Below are positions 7,838 to 15,564 of a DNA stretch of 18,081 bases, one piece after another (within the stretch, counting starts at the first letter, position 1; every line of letters starts with the position of its first letter). Both the position numbers and the translations under genes were made by a program. Source of the stretch: Candidatus Aegiribacteria sp. (lineage in GTDB: Bacteria > Fermentibacterota > Fermentibacteria > Fermentibacterales > JCC-6); NCBI GenBank assembly GCA_030600975.1, contig JAUVUL010000001.1, forward strand, positions 1 through 18,081. Reading direction: 5' to 3'. The notes under the pieces are model-generated. The model was not told the DNA's origin. It did not search any database and worked only from the letters and a program-made list of their open reading frames with translations.

Positions 7838-7954
7838 GACCCTGTCAATCAATTTAAAATGGCCTTCGTTGAAACACTTCCCGAAAGCTCTTTCAATCAC
7901 CATAATATAATTGTCTTTATTCAGTATGCATAATCCAGACCTGGAGGTTTTGAT

Positions 7955-8416
7955 TTGAAGAATGTGATCCTTGTTTTATCTGTACTGACAGCGATTTCCT
8001 TTGCGGAGGTAAGTGGCGACATAATTGAAGGATACCTTGATCAGATGGGGGAAGACCTGGTCTACGAAAGGGTTGAGAACGAGTTCATGCTGCTGGCAGA
8101 AACAGAGGATGGATCTCAGATCCCCTATATGTACATTCTTGCGGACCCTGAAATGGAGGGATGTCTTCTCGTAGCTCTTACGCCCGGCATAGTACCTGAG
8201 TCCGGAGCCGAAAGAACTGCCGCTCTTGAGACAATTGCACAGCTTAACTGGAACAATACGTGGGTCAAGTTCGCAATAGATCCCGAATCGGGAGATGTGT
8301 CGGCCATGTACACATTTTCCACGGAAGATGGGCTTGGACACGAGTCCTTCACAGTGATGCTCAACCTTCTTCTAGGAACTGTAGACGAAAACTGGGATAC
8401 GCTTTCAGCTATCTGA
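7955..8416 (+). CDS. Secreted YbjN-domain protein
   Basis: A 153-residue protein beginning at TTG 7955, with GGAGG 8 bases upstream. Residues 1-17 (MKNVILVLSVLTAISFA) are a signal peptide with a probable cut before EVSG, so the protein is periplasmic or exported. The rest resembles the YbjN (type III chaperone-like) fold: a helix near residues 22-35, strands IPYMYILADPEMEGCLLVALT, a helix ETIAQLNWNNTWVKFAIDPESGDVSAMYTF, and a last helix FTVMLNLLLGTVDENWDTL. The tryptophan-rich middle followed by DPESGDV fits the family. Its biochemical role is not known. It lies 24 bases ahead of the PRPP synthetase gene and is probably co-transcribed with it. Confidence 0.65.
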   Translation: MKNVILVLSVLTAISFAEVSGDIIEGYLDQMGEDLVYERVENEFMLLAETEDGSQIPYMYILADPEMEGCLLVALTPGIVPESGAERTAALETIAQLNWNNTWVKFAIDPESGDVSAMYTFSTEDGLGHESFTVMLNLLLGTVDENWDTLSAI

Positions 8417-8440
8417 TTTCCTGTAACAGGAGGGGATTTA

Positions 8441-9481
8441 ATGTTCGGCAATATAGCCATATGCTGCGGTCGGGCCAGCCAGACGCTTGGATTACGTATA
8501 TGTGAGATCCTCGGGATAGAACCGGAACCTGTGGATTTCGTGCAGTTCTCCAACGGCAATCTTATGGTGAATTTTATTGGAGAGACTGTTCGCGAAAAGG
8601 ATGTATTCGTAATACAATCGGGAGAAAGATCCATCTTTCAGGACAGGGACCTGGCCTTCGGTATCGTTTCCGGTGACATTCTGGAGCTGCTGCAGATGAT
8701 ATACGCCCTCAAGGACAGCGTCGGAAGGATAACCGCGGTTACACCTTATTTCCCTTACGCAAGAAGCGATAAGAAGGATAAACCCAGGATCGCCATAACC
8801 GCCAAGATGATGTTCGACATGCTTGAATCGGTTCGGGCTAACAGAGTTCTTACCATGACCCTGCACTGCCCCCAGAGCCAGGGTTTCAGTGATATCCCGG
8901 TTGACCAGTTGCACGCGGACGAGGTTTTTCTCGACAAGATAGTCTCCTTCGGTACGGACAAGCTAGCTTTCGTGGCCCCCGATTCGGGCAGTATCATGAA
9001 CAATGATTTCCTGGCGATGCACGTGGCCCGTTCCCTTAAGGAAGCCGGGCGATCCCCGGATGTTAAAACAGGCTATGTCAAGAAAGTCAGGGTAGACGAC
9101 AGCGAAACGCCGCACTTGAAAACAGTCGAGGGTATAGATGATCTCTCCGGCAGAACGGTTATCATGAACGATGATGAGACTCTTTCAGGCAAGAGCCTGG
9201 TCATGTGCGCGGAAATCGCCATGGAACGGGGAGCGAAAGAGGTCTACGCGTTCGTTACCCACGGTATTCTATCATGCAACGCCGTCCGGAGGATCGAGGA
9301 CAGCCCCCTGACAAAACTATACGTCACAGATACGGTCGAGTTCAATACCGAAGCCGCTGAAAAGGTCATAGGGGGCCCTGTCACAAAAATAGAAACCCTC
9401 TCCGTCGCAAGGATATTCGCTGAGGCTATAAAGCGTACACATGAAGGAAAGAGCCTGAGTTCGCTGTTCCTTGGAAAATAG
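8441..9481 (+). CDS. Ribose-phosphate pyrophosphokinase homologue (divergent PRPP synthetase)
   Basis: A 346-residue PRPP synthetase-like protein; the family makes phosphoribosyl pyrophosphate from ribose 5-phosphate and ATP for nucleotide, histidine and tryptophan synthesis. Good matches are VREKDVFVIQS (50-60), TPYFPYARSDKKDKPRIAIT (101-120) and TLHCPQSQGFSDIPVDQL (140-157, with the conserved histidine). The ATP loop reads FSNGN instead of the usual FSDGE/FANGE. The ribose-phosphate loop reads NDDETLSGKS (243-252) instead of DDxxDTGGT-like. The region usually SPDxGGVxRA is APDSGSIMNN. It may be a distinct subclass or a homologue with changed activity. The ATG at 8441 has a strong AGGAGGGG site. 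Confidence 0.85.
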   Translation: MFGNIAICCGRASQTLGLRICEILGIEPEPVDFVQFSNGNLMVNFIGETVREKDVFVIQSGERSIFQDRDLAFGIVSGDILELLQMIYALKDSVGRITAVTPYFPYARSDKKDKPRIAITAKMMFDMLESVRANRVLTMTLHCPQSQGFSDIPVDQLHADEVFLDKIVSFGTDKLAFVAPDSGSIMNNDFLAMHVARSLKEAGRSPDVKTGYVKKVRVDDSETPHLKTVEGIDDLSGRTVIMNDDETLSGKSLVMCAEIAMERGAKEVYAFVTHGILSCNAVRRIEDSPLTKLYVTDTVEFNTEAAEKVIGGPVTKIETLSVARIFAEAIKRTHEGKSLSSLFLGK

Positions 9482-9543
9482 TACTCTCGTGATTCCACCG
9501 CTGTAATCGGATTGTAATCCTGAATGCATTGGAAGATATTAAC

Positions 9544-12531
9544 ATGGAGAAAATTCATTTTGAAATTTACTCGAAGCTCAATGCCCAAGCGGTTGCCCGA
9601 ATGTGGACCGAGAGCAGAGACGGCTGGCCTCCGGGATTTCTTGGAGCATCGGAGTTCACAACAGAGAGCGTTGAGATGGAAGAGAACTCCTCCGGCAAGC
9701 TGTTCACAGTGCTTGCGATCAAGGGTGACAGAGTTGTGGGCTATTGCCGGACCACCCCCTACGGAGGAGAGCCTGATGCAGCATATGTGGCACTTCTTAA
9801 TGTGGTGCCCGACCTTCATGGTAAAAAACTTGGCAAGAAACTTCTTCTGGACGCAGTAAGAAGAACAGCCGACGATGGTTATTACCGGATAGACCTGCAC
9901 ACATGGCCCGCGAATATCAAAGCCATGCCCCTCTACAAGAAGACAGGATTCTTCTGGGTGCCAGATAGCATGGTCTACATGCAGAACTACATGCCCTTCC
10001 TTCTTGGAAGAACTGAATTCATGGATTTCCTGGGAGACACCGACTGGTACGACTGCTTCATCCGGGAACTGGAAGTTGAGCCTGATGAGCAGAGAACAGA
10101 AACGGGGCGGGAAGTTTTCAACTACCTGTTCAAAATCGGAGATGACAGCTTCAGGGCTGAATTCGACCGCAGGGGAAGAATACTCTCCTCCCTTGAAACC
10201 CCTCTCCTGTCAGTTTCAGTAAAAAGAAACAGGGGGGAAATTTTCTATGGAAAAGCTGTCAGCGTCAGCATCGAGGGAAATTCCCTGCCAAAGGAACTAT
10301 CAATAGAATCGCATAAATATCTTACTGCACCAGAATCATTGACGGTTAGGGAGGCCTCAGAGGGTTTCGATGTCATTCCTGAACCTGTAGAAGTTCCTAT
10401 TCCCGACAGGGACAGATCCCCGAGGGTTTTAACCGTTCTACCCGGTAATGACCGGCTGAAGATCGGAATAGGCATAAGAGCTGAGGAACCTGTTTCAATT
10501 CTATCTTCACCTGTACGCAGACTTTCACCGGGACAGAAAGAATTGGCTCTGGATATCAAGAGACTGGCCGGATCGGATTTTTTCAGGCTGGAGGCCAGCC
10601 TTGCTGGAGAAGTTTTCCTTAACGAGACTTACCCACTGGAAGACAGCATTTTCCAGCAGATAATAATTCCACTGCCCGACCTGTCAACAGGTCTGAACGA
10701 ACTGAGGTTGACTCTGTTCCTGGACGGAAAGGCAGGAGCGGAGGAGAAGATCATACTTATCTCAGGTTCGTATAAAGGCACCCCAAAAGCTTTCCTTACC
10801 CGGAAAACGGCAGTTATAGTGGGAAAGGACGGTACCCTTGGAATATCAAGAACGGGAGTTTGGGGAACAATATGGATCCCCGGTGAACATGACAGGGAAA
10901 AGATGGCTGGAAACATAAGGATCTCTGCAGGGCCTCCTTACTGGAATTCCGATCTGCTCCACCAGGTGTACGATTTTGAACTGGGGGATGGCGAAGTTAT
11001 AGCTGAGACTGCATGGCCATCGAGGCCGGGGTTGAAGTCTGAAATCAGATACAGGATTGACACAGCAGGTTTCATGATGGTTGAAAGCAGTGTTATCAAC
11101 GAATCGTCTTCCCATCAGAAGGTAAGCTTCGTGGCGAATTGGGGTGGAGGGTTTCCCTTCGTGGCTGGAAAAAGGATTATCCCCCTGAGAAAGGGGCTTT
11201 TAGTTTGCCAGGAAGTGTACAATCAGATTCCCGATATGTCAGAAGATTACCCCAGGGACACGGCAGAAATGGCTGCACCATGGCTTGCAGTGTACAGTGG
11301 AAATATGGCCCTGATGGTCTGGTTCCCCGGCTGGCAGAAATTGCAGTACGGCAGACCTGAAACCGAAGAAATGATTGCAGCTCCTGGGGAAAAAGCTGTC
11401 TCTCCTCCATTCAAAGTACTTCTCTCCAAAGGAGACCTGAAAGACCTTCTGACAAACGCGCGAATACTTGGCTGGGACACCGGTTCTTCGTTGGAGAAAA
11501 CAGGATTCATCGATCACAATATTGAACCGGTAATCGGGGAAGGTTACGAACTGATGCTTTCGCATAACCTCCTTGGAAAACGGAGTGGAGCCATATCCAT
11601 AAACGGAGTCATCGAAGCCGAAGGTTCCATAAGCATCGGAAGTTCCATATCGGCAGTGGTTCACAAGGCGGGTGTTGCTGAGATTTCGCTTAATATCGCC
11701 GGCAGGGAAAGCGTTTTCCCTGTGAGGATTATCAGAGTCAGCGCGCCTTCTGTCGAGCTTTCTGAAAAGGACGGAATTCTCACTATATCCAACAGCAGGT
11801 TGAAAGCTCTGATCGATCCGTCGGAGTTCGGACATGTGTACAGCCTGCGCCTGGATGGAGTTGAGTATCTCATGTCTTCCCATCCGGGGCCTTCCGATTT
11901 CGCCTGGGAGAAGCCCTGGTTCGGAGGTATCCACCCCAGGATCAATGACCGCAACAGACCCTTCAGGCTCGACTCTGTGGATTGCAGCTGGAGGGAGTTT
12001 CAGACTCTTACCGGTGGTCTGCCCGAATGCGGCTGGGAGATGAATTGGGCAGTGGATCATAAAAAATACGGTTCACTTGACCTTACATGGAGAGTTTCTA
12101 TGCTCCCGGAGGTACCCCTTCTAAAAACCGGTTTTTGCGCTGAAGCCACTCACGAGGCTTACCTTGGTGGTGAGTTAGATATAAGAAGTTTCATTTCCCC
12201 CGGAGGGGAGCACGACAAGGCGATCCTTACTGCACAGAGCATGCCTCTACTGAGGCAGGGCAGGAAGCATGCAGGGGCATGGTTCGACGTGGGGCAATGG
12301 GGTCGGGTCGAGACTCCGGAAAAAGGTTTCGTGGAAGCCTATTCCAATACTGATGGTATCTTTTTCGCGGAGGATTTCGCTGACAGTGGATGTCATCTTT
12401 CTATTTTCAACACCCTCGATAGAAAAAGGGAGATAGAAGTTCTCTGGATATTCGGGAACTGCGAGGATGATGAAGCTCTTTCAAGTATCTACAGGGCGCA
12501 GCTGACCGGGAAGGTCCATGTGACTCGTTAG
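9544..12531 (+). CDS. GNAT acetyltransferase fused to a large beta-rich region
   Basis: A 995-residue protein. Residues 1 to about 155 are a GNAT N-acetyltransferase domain: KGDRVVGYCRTTPYGG forms the central strands, VALLNVVPDLHGKKLGKKLL (82-101) is the acetyl-CoA pyrophosphate loop, and NIKAMPLYKKTGF is motif B. The rest is beta-rich without signal peptide or membrane segments. Segments near 425-620 (TRKTAVIVGKDGTLGI onwards) and 755-990 (LTISNSRLKALIDPSEFG, then FAWEKPWFGGIHPRI) look like two related sandwich domains, reminiscent of galactose-mutarotase or glycosidase accessory folds. That likeness is weak and inferred. It could acetylate a sugar or peptide bound by the large region; I do not recognise the family. 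I chose ATG 9544, with GGAAG 8 bases upstream, over TTG 9529. The gene ends 3 bases from the convergent ATPase gene, and its 3' end is duplicated at 14113-14313. Confidence 0.7.
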   Translation: MEKIHFEIYSKLNAQAVARMWTESRDGWPPGFLGASEFTTESVEMEENSSGKLFTVLAIKGDRVVGYCRTTPYGGEPDAAYVALLNVVPDLHGKKLGKKLLLDAVRRTADDGYYRIDLHTWPANIKAMPLYKKTGFFWVPDSMVYMQNYMPFLLGRTEFMDFLGDTDWYDCFIRELEVEPDEQRTETGREVFNYLFKIGDDSFRAEFDRRGRILSSLETPLLSVSVKRNRGEIFYGKAVSVSIEGNSLPKELSIESHKYLTAPESLTVREASEGFDVIPEPVEVPIPDRDRSPRVLTVLPGNDRLKIGIGIRAEEPVSILSSPVRRLSPGQKELALDIKRLAGSDFFRLEASLAGEVFLNETYPLEDSIFQQIIIPLPDLSTGLNELRLTLFLDGKAGAEEKIILISGSYKGTPKAFLTRKTAVIVGKDGTLGISRTGVWGTIWIPGEHDREKMAGNIRISAGPPYWNSDLLHQVYDFELGDGEVIAETAWPSRPGLKSEIRYRIDTAGFMMVESSVINESSSHQKVSFVANWGGGFPFVAGKRIIPLRKGLLVCQEVYNQIPDMSEDYPRDTAEMAAPWLAVYSGNMALMVWFPGWQKLQYGRPETEEMIAAPGEKAVSPPFKVLLSKGDLKDLLTNARILGWDTGSSLEKTGFIDHNIEPVIGEGYELMLSHNLLGKRSGAISINGVIEAEGSISIGSSISAVVHKAGVAEISLNIAGRESVFPVRIIRVSAPSVELSEKDGILTISNSRLKALIDPSEFGHVYSLRLDGVEYLMSSHPGPSDFAWEKPWFGGIHPRINDRNRPFRLDSVDCSWREFQTLTGGLPECGWEMNWAVDHKKYGSLDLTWRVSMLPEVPLLKTGFCAEATHEAYLGGELDIRSFISPGGEHDKAILTAQSMPLLRQGRKHAGAWFDVGQWGRVETPEKGFVEAYSNTDGIFFAEDFADSGCHLSIFNTLDRKREIEVLWIFGNCEDDEALSSIYRAQLTGKVHVTR
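12371..12508 (+). repeat. 138-base near-perfect repeat, copy 1 (inside the GNAT fusion gene)
   Basis: This block recurs in the same orientation at 14162-14299, with only two differences (12379 G/A and 12493 A/G) and a 113-base stretch with none. It encodes the segment DFADSGCHLSIFNTLDRKRE through IYRAQLTG. After it, the gene ends with GKVHVTR in copy 1 but with DKSG in copy 2. Confidence 0.9.
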
Positions 12532-12534
12532 TGA

Positions 12535-13779
12535 TCAGGGAGGAGATGACCGGACAATCGGTGATGCGGACGAAGAAAGGCTGTGTAGAAATTCTTCGGC
12601 ATGGATGTGCCTGATCCCCTGATACGATCCACCCACCGGTTCATCCATTGATACAACAAATTTGGGAAAATTGTCGGGGATGGCCAGCAGGTTACCGAAC
12701 TCCCTGTCCCTGACATTATTGTCCGGGATTATATAGCTCACCTGTACGTATATGCGTTCGCCAAGTCTCTCGCAAACGAAATCCACCTCGCGGTTACCGA
12801 GCTGTCCGACATGTACGTCGTAACCAGCCATCTTCAGGTGCATGAAGATGACATTCTCCAGGATCTTATTGATGTCTGTCATTCGATAACCAATAAGTGC
12901 ATTACGAATTCCAAGATCCTCGTAATAGAACTTCTCTCCAACCTCGAAGATTTTACGACCAACGATATTCGACCGACGGACTCTGAATACAAGGAAAGCA
13001 GTACACAGGTGAGAAAGATAGTCCAGCACCAGATTGTGACTCACTTTTACCTTTTGCGATTTCAGGAACGCACTGATTCTCCTGGCCGATACCAGGCTTC
13101 CTACGTTGTCAGCAAGGAAAAGGGCAAGCCGCTGAAGGAAGTCAACATTGCGGATCTGGTACCGACCGACCACATCCTTGAGAAGTATAGCATCAAGGAT
13201 GTTACGCAGATAATCGAAGACAATTTCTTCAACAAGCGGAAGATTACGCAGGTACGGAAGCCCACCGAATCGCAGGTAGGATAAGAATGCCTCCCGGGTC
13301 CTCTCAAGCCCATGGAATTGCAGAAACTCCCCATAATTGAGGCTGTAGACTTTGATCTCCACATAACGGCCGGATAAAAGGGTTGCGAGCTCACCGGAGA
13401 GAAGGGCTGCGTTGCTCCCGGTGCAGATGATCTCGGTTTCACCCCCGGCACTGAGGCTTCGCAGTGCCCGCTCAAAATCCTGGATGTCCTGGATTTCATC
13501 AATCAACAGAACCAGACGTCGACCACTAATGCGGTGATTCTTAACGTACGAAAGCAGGTCCTCAGAGGAGCGGATTGCAGTAAACTCGTTGAGCTCTTTG
13601 TTGATATACAGGATCTGCACATCCGGGTCAGCTGCGGTAATTCGATCCATGAGCTGGAACAACAGGTAGCTCTTGCCTACACGTCGCTGCCCGACGAGAA
13701 CCTTGATGACACTCTTGCCCAGATACGGCTCGATGCGGTTCAGGTATAAAGGCCGCTCTATATACTCAGGTTTCTTCAT
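12535..13779 (-). CDS. AAA+ ATPase with C-terminal DUF4143 domain
   Basis: A 414-residue archaeal-type AAA+ ATPase. VLVGQRRVGKSYLLFQL is the P-loop, RLVLLIDEIQDIQDFERAL is Walker B with its glutamate, and IICTGSNAALLSGELATLLS is the sensor/STGSN-type segment followed by GRYVEI. The second half is DUF4143, with EVGEKFYYEDLGIRNALIG and the restriction-nuclease-like REVDFVCERLGERIYVQVSY. Such proteins are common in accessory and mobile regions; their function is largely unestablished, with defence, toxin-antitoxin and DNA-related roles proposed. I chose the ATG at 13779 because AGGAGGGTGAA precedes it and family members start MKKPEYIERPLY-like. The frame is open to 13884, but that stretch contains the promoter. 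It lies between the two copies of the 138-base repeat. Confidence 0.9.
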   Translation of the reverse strand: MKKPEYIERPLYLNRIEPYLGKSVIKVLVGQRRVGKSYLLFQLMDRITAADPDVQILYINKELNEFTAIRSSEDLLSYVKNHRISGRRLVLLIDEIQDIQDFERALRSLSAGGETEIICTGSNAALLSGELATLLSGRYVEIKVYSLNYGEFLQFHGLERTREAFLSYLRFGGLPYLRNLPLVEEIVFDYLRNILDAILLKDVVGRYQIRNVDFLQRLALFLADNVGSLVSARRISAFLKSQKVKVSHNLVLDYLSHLCTAFLVFRVRRSNIVGRKIFEVGEKFYYEDLGIRNALIGYRMTDINKILENVIFMHLKMAGYDVHVGQLGNREVDFVCERLGERIYVQVSYIIPDNNVRDREFGNLLAIPDNFPKFVVSMDEPVGGSYQGIRHIHAEEFLHSLSSSASPIVRSSPP

Positions 13780-13830
13780 TTCACCCTCCTGTATCAAGGA
13801 AGAGAGTGGCTTCATCCTTAAGTTATGGTA

Positions 13831-13858
13831 ATTATAAACAACATATTTAGGAAAGCAA
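13831..13858 (-). promoter_or_regulatory. Probable sigma-70 promoter of the AAA+/DUF4143 gene
   Basis: On the minus strand, TTGCTT (13858-13853) and a perfect TATAAT (13836-13831) are 16 bases apart. Transcription would start about 45 bases upstream of the ATG at 13779, and the site lies in an AT-rich stretch. Confidence 0.5.
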
Positions 13859-14112
13859 GTTACTATGGCAGGTATAATCAACATATTCTCAGAATATTCT
13901 TTGTATGTGTATTATATACGATACAAGAATTCCGTATTTGAAATCCCCTCGGACTAAACTGAAGTAAAACTGACATTTGAAGTTATAGGGATGTTAAATC
14001 AAAGATGTATGTTTGCAATGGGTTCGCGCTGATTGTTATTCCATTGATATCTATCAAATAAAAGAATAGAGCAAATTTATCTGGATGAATACACCGTATA
14101 ACCCAACAGGTA
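13859..14112. other. AT-rich gap with no recognisable gene
   Basis: Between the ATPase promoter and the duplicated gene fragment I see no convincing coding frame, RNA gene or repeat. The sequence is AT-rich, and the only open frame (minus strand, about 62 codons) has no ribosome site or recognisable product. It may be the eroded remains of the DNA that once joined the fragment to the rest of its gene. Confidence 0.4.
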
Positions 14113-14313
14113 AAGTGTTTTGTTGAGGCCCATTCCCTTACTGACGGTATCTTGTTCTCGCAGGATTTCACTGACAGTGGATGTCATCTTTCTATTTTCA
14201 ACACCCTCGATAGAAAAAGGGAGATAGAAGTTCTCTGGATATTCGGGAACTGCGAGGATGATGAAGCTCTTTCAAGTATCTACGGGGCGCAGCTGACCGA
14301 TAAATCCGGCTGA
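14113..14313 (+). pseudogene. Truncated second copy of the 3' end of the GNAT fusion gene
   Basis: Read in frame, this encodes FVEAHSLTDGILFSQDFTDS, then the same residues as the GNAT fusion protein up to IYGAQLTDKSG and a TGA stop at 14311-14313. It has no start codon, ribosome site or N-terminal domains, so it is a dead remnant. The first 43 bases match the intact gene at about 77%; the next 138 bases (14162-14299) match at 136 of 138. No gap is needed in the alignment, and the offset is constant at 1791 bases. The mixed identity implies a diverged paralogue whose end was later homogenised, or a recombination joint. Confidence 0.85.
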
Positions 14314-14429
14314 TTGTATCTGAGGGGAGGGGGGTTAGCCCGTCCTGTTCGAAGAGGAAACAGCTTGGAAGATATGAACGGGATCAGTGGAATAATTAAT
14401 CGGACTGAGCGGAATACAATGATTAAGGA

Positions 14430-15554
14430 CTAATATTGAGTAATTTTGTAAAAATAAGAAAGGAATTTCGAAAATTGTAACTGTTTATCAAAATTGTTTT
14501 CTATTAACTTACGTCCATTCTCTTTCATTTTATTATATATCACTTGATCAGACCATAATTTGACAATCATCTCTACTAATTGAAGACTATTTCCAGGTTC
14601 TACCATATATCCTGTTTCCCCATTTTTCACAATCTCCGGAACACCAGCCATTTCAGAGGAAATTACAGGAACTTTCATTGACATAGCTTCAAGTAATACA
14701 TTTGGCAGGCCTTCTTTGAATAAACTTGGAAGTACAAGTATATCTATTCTTTCAAAGATGTATTCAGGTTCACTGGTGAATGGGAAAAAAGTCACATGTC
14801 TTCCCAAATCCAAGGACTTTACTTTTTCCTTAAGCATTTGTTCATCCGGGCCTTCTCCAACAAGAATCAAATGTATATTTGGAAAAATACTATTTGCTAA
14901 TCTGGATAAAGTTCCTAAAAGAACGGTTTGGCCCTTTCTTTCCTCAAACATACCTACACAGCCTAAAACAGGTGAAGCATCTGCAGGTAAGACGTAACGC
15001 TTATAAGATTCGATTTTCGCTTCGTCACTATGTGTAAAACGATTCACTTCTGTACCCTGATAGATTAATTCAACTATCTCAGCGGGAATCTTGTAGGTTT
15101 CAATCAGATACTTGCGGGTAAAATCAGTGATGGTAATCACTGTTGATCGAATAGATTTATCAGGAAGATAAAATCCACGTTCATATTCAGGAACAATAGT
15201 TCCAGTTTTGGGAATAAGGATTGTTTTTAAGTTATTTTCTTTAATACATTTTGCAGCAAATATAGAACAGTGAAAAGTATCTCTTGGCGGGTGAACTGTA
15301 CAGACAGCAACATCGCATTCTTTCAAAGCTTCAGCCCAGATATTCATATTTTCAGCATCTTTTGATACAACTTCCACATAGTCATAAGTTACAGCATTTG
15401 CTCCTGCTCTCTGGCATTCATCGGCTACCCAACTTTCTTTTGGTGCTAATATTGTTACTTTTTCACCTTGTTCCAGTAAGTAACGATTTGCTTCTGTGAC
15501 CCAGATTTGAGTTCCACCACGAAGACATGTATCTTCAATAAATCCAATATTCAT
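14430..15554 (-). CDS. GT4-type (GT-B fold) glycosyltransferase
   Basis: A 374-residue cytosolic or membrane-associated glycosyltransferase. The N-terminal Rossmann domain opens with MNIGFIEDTCLRGGTQIWVT, including the glycine loop typical of family 4. The C-terminal nucleotide-sugar domain has LGCVGMFEERKGQ (197-209), LILVGEGPD (229-237) and the E-x7-E motif in KEGLPNVLLEAM (E281, E289), followed by VPVISSEMAGVPEIV. It should transfer a sugar from a nucleotide donor with retention of configuration; acceptor and donor are unknown. The ATG at 15554 has AAGGAC upstream and lies 10 bases after the larger glycosyltransferase, so the two form a transcription unit. The gene is strikingly AT-rich compared with bases 1-12500, suggesting transfer. 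Surface-polysaccharide or compatible-solute synthesis are plausible roles. Confidence 0.9.
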   Translation of the reverse strand: MNIGFIEDTCLRGGTQIWVTEANRYLLEQGEKVTILAPKESWVADECQRAGANAVTYDYVEVVSKDAENMNIWAEALKECDVAVCTVHPPRDTFHCSIFAAKCIKENNLKTILIPKTGTIVPEYERGFYLPDKSIRSTVITITDFTRKYLIETYKIPAEIVELIYQGTEVNRFTHSDEAKIESYKRYVLPADASPVLGCVGMFEERKGQTVLLGTLSRLANSIFPNIHLILVGEGPDEQMLKEKVKSLDLGRHVTFFPFTSEPEYIFERIDILVLPSLFKEGLPNVLLEAMSMKVPVISSEMAGVPEIVKNGETGYMVEPGNSLQLVEMIVKLWSDQVIYNKMKENGRKLIENNFDKQLQFSKFLSYFYKITQY

Positions 15555-15564
15555 AAATTTGTCC

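Noticed and set aside
7787..7954. Cobalamin riboswitch ahead of the B12-dependent operon
   Set aside because: The gap is only 168 bases, shared with a divergent gene, and no B12-box-like sequence was recognised; only a short hairpin is present.
9529..9531. TTG start for the GNAT fusion protein
   Set aside because: The ATG at 9544 has a GGAAG site 8 bases upstream that overlaps this TTG; the TTG itself has no ribosome site.
11239..12060. 273-codon minus-strand open frame inside the GNAT fusion gene
   Set aside because: It is fully antisense to a better supported gene, its product has no recognisable features, and it lacks a ribosome site.
12535..13779. Complete defence system centred on the AAA+/DUF4143 protein
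   Set aside because: No partner nuclease, toxin or sensor gene lies beside it; a lone ATPase of this family is not sufficient evidence.
13780..13884. Extended N-terminus of the AAA+ ATPase
   Set aside because: The stretch contains a TATAAT promoter and ribosome site, and family members start at the downstream ATG.
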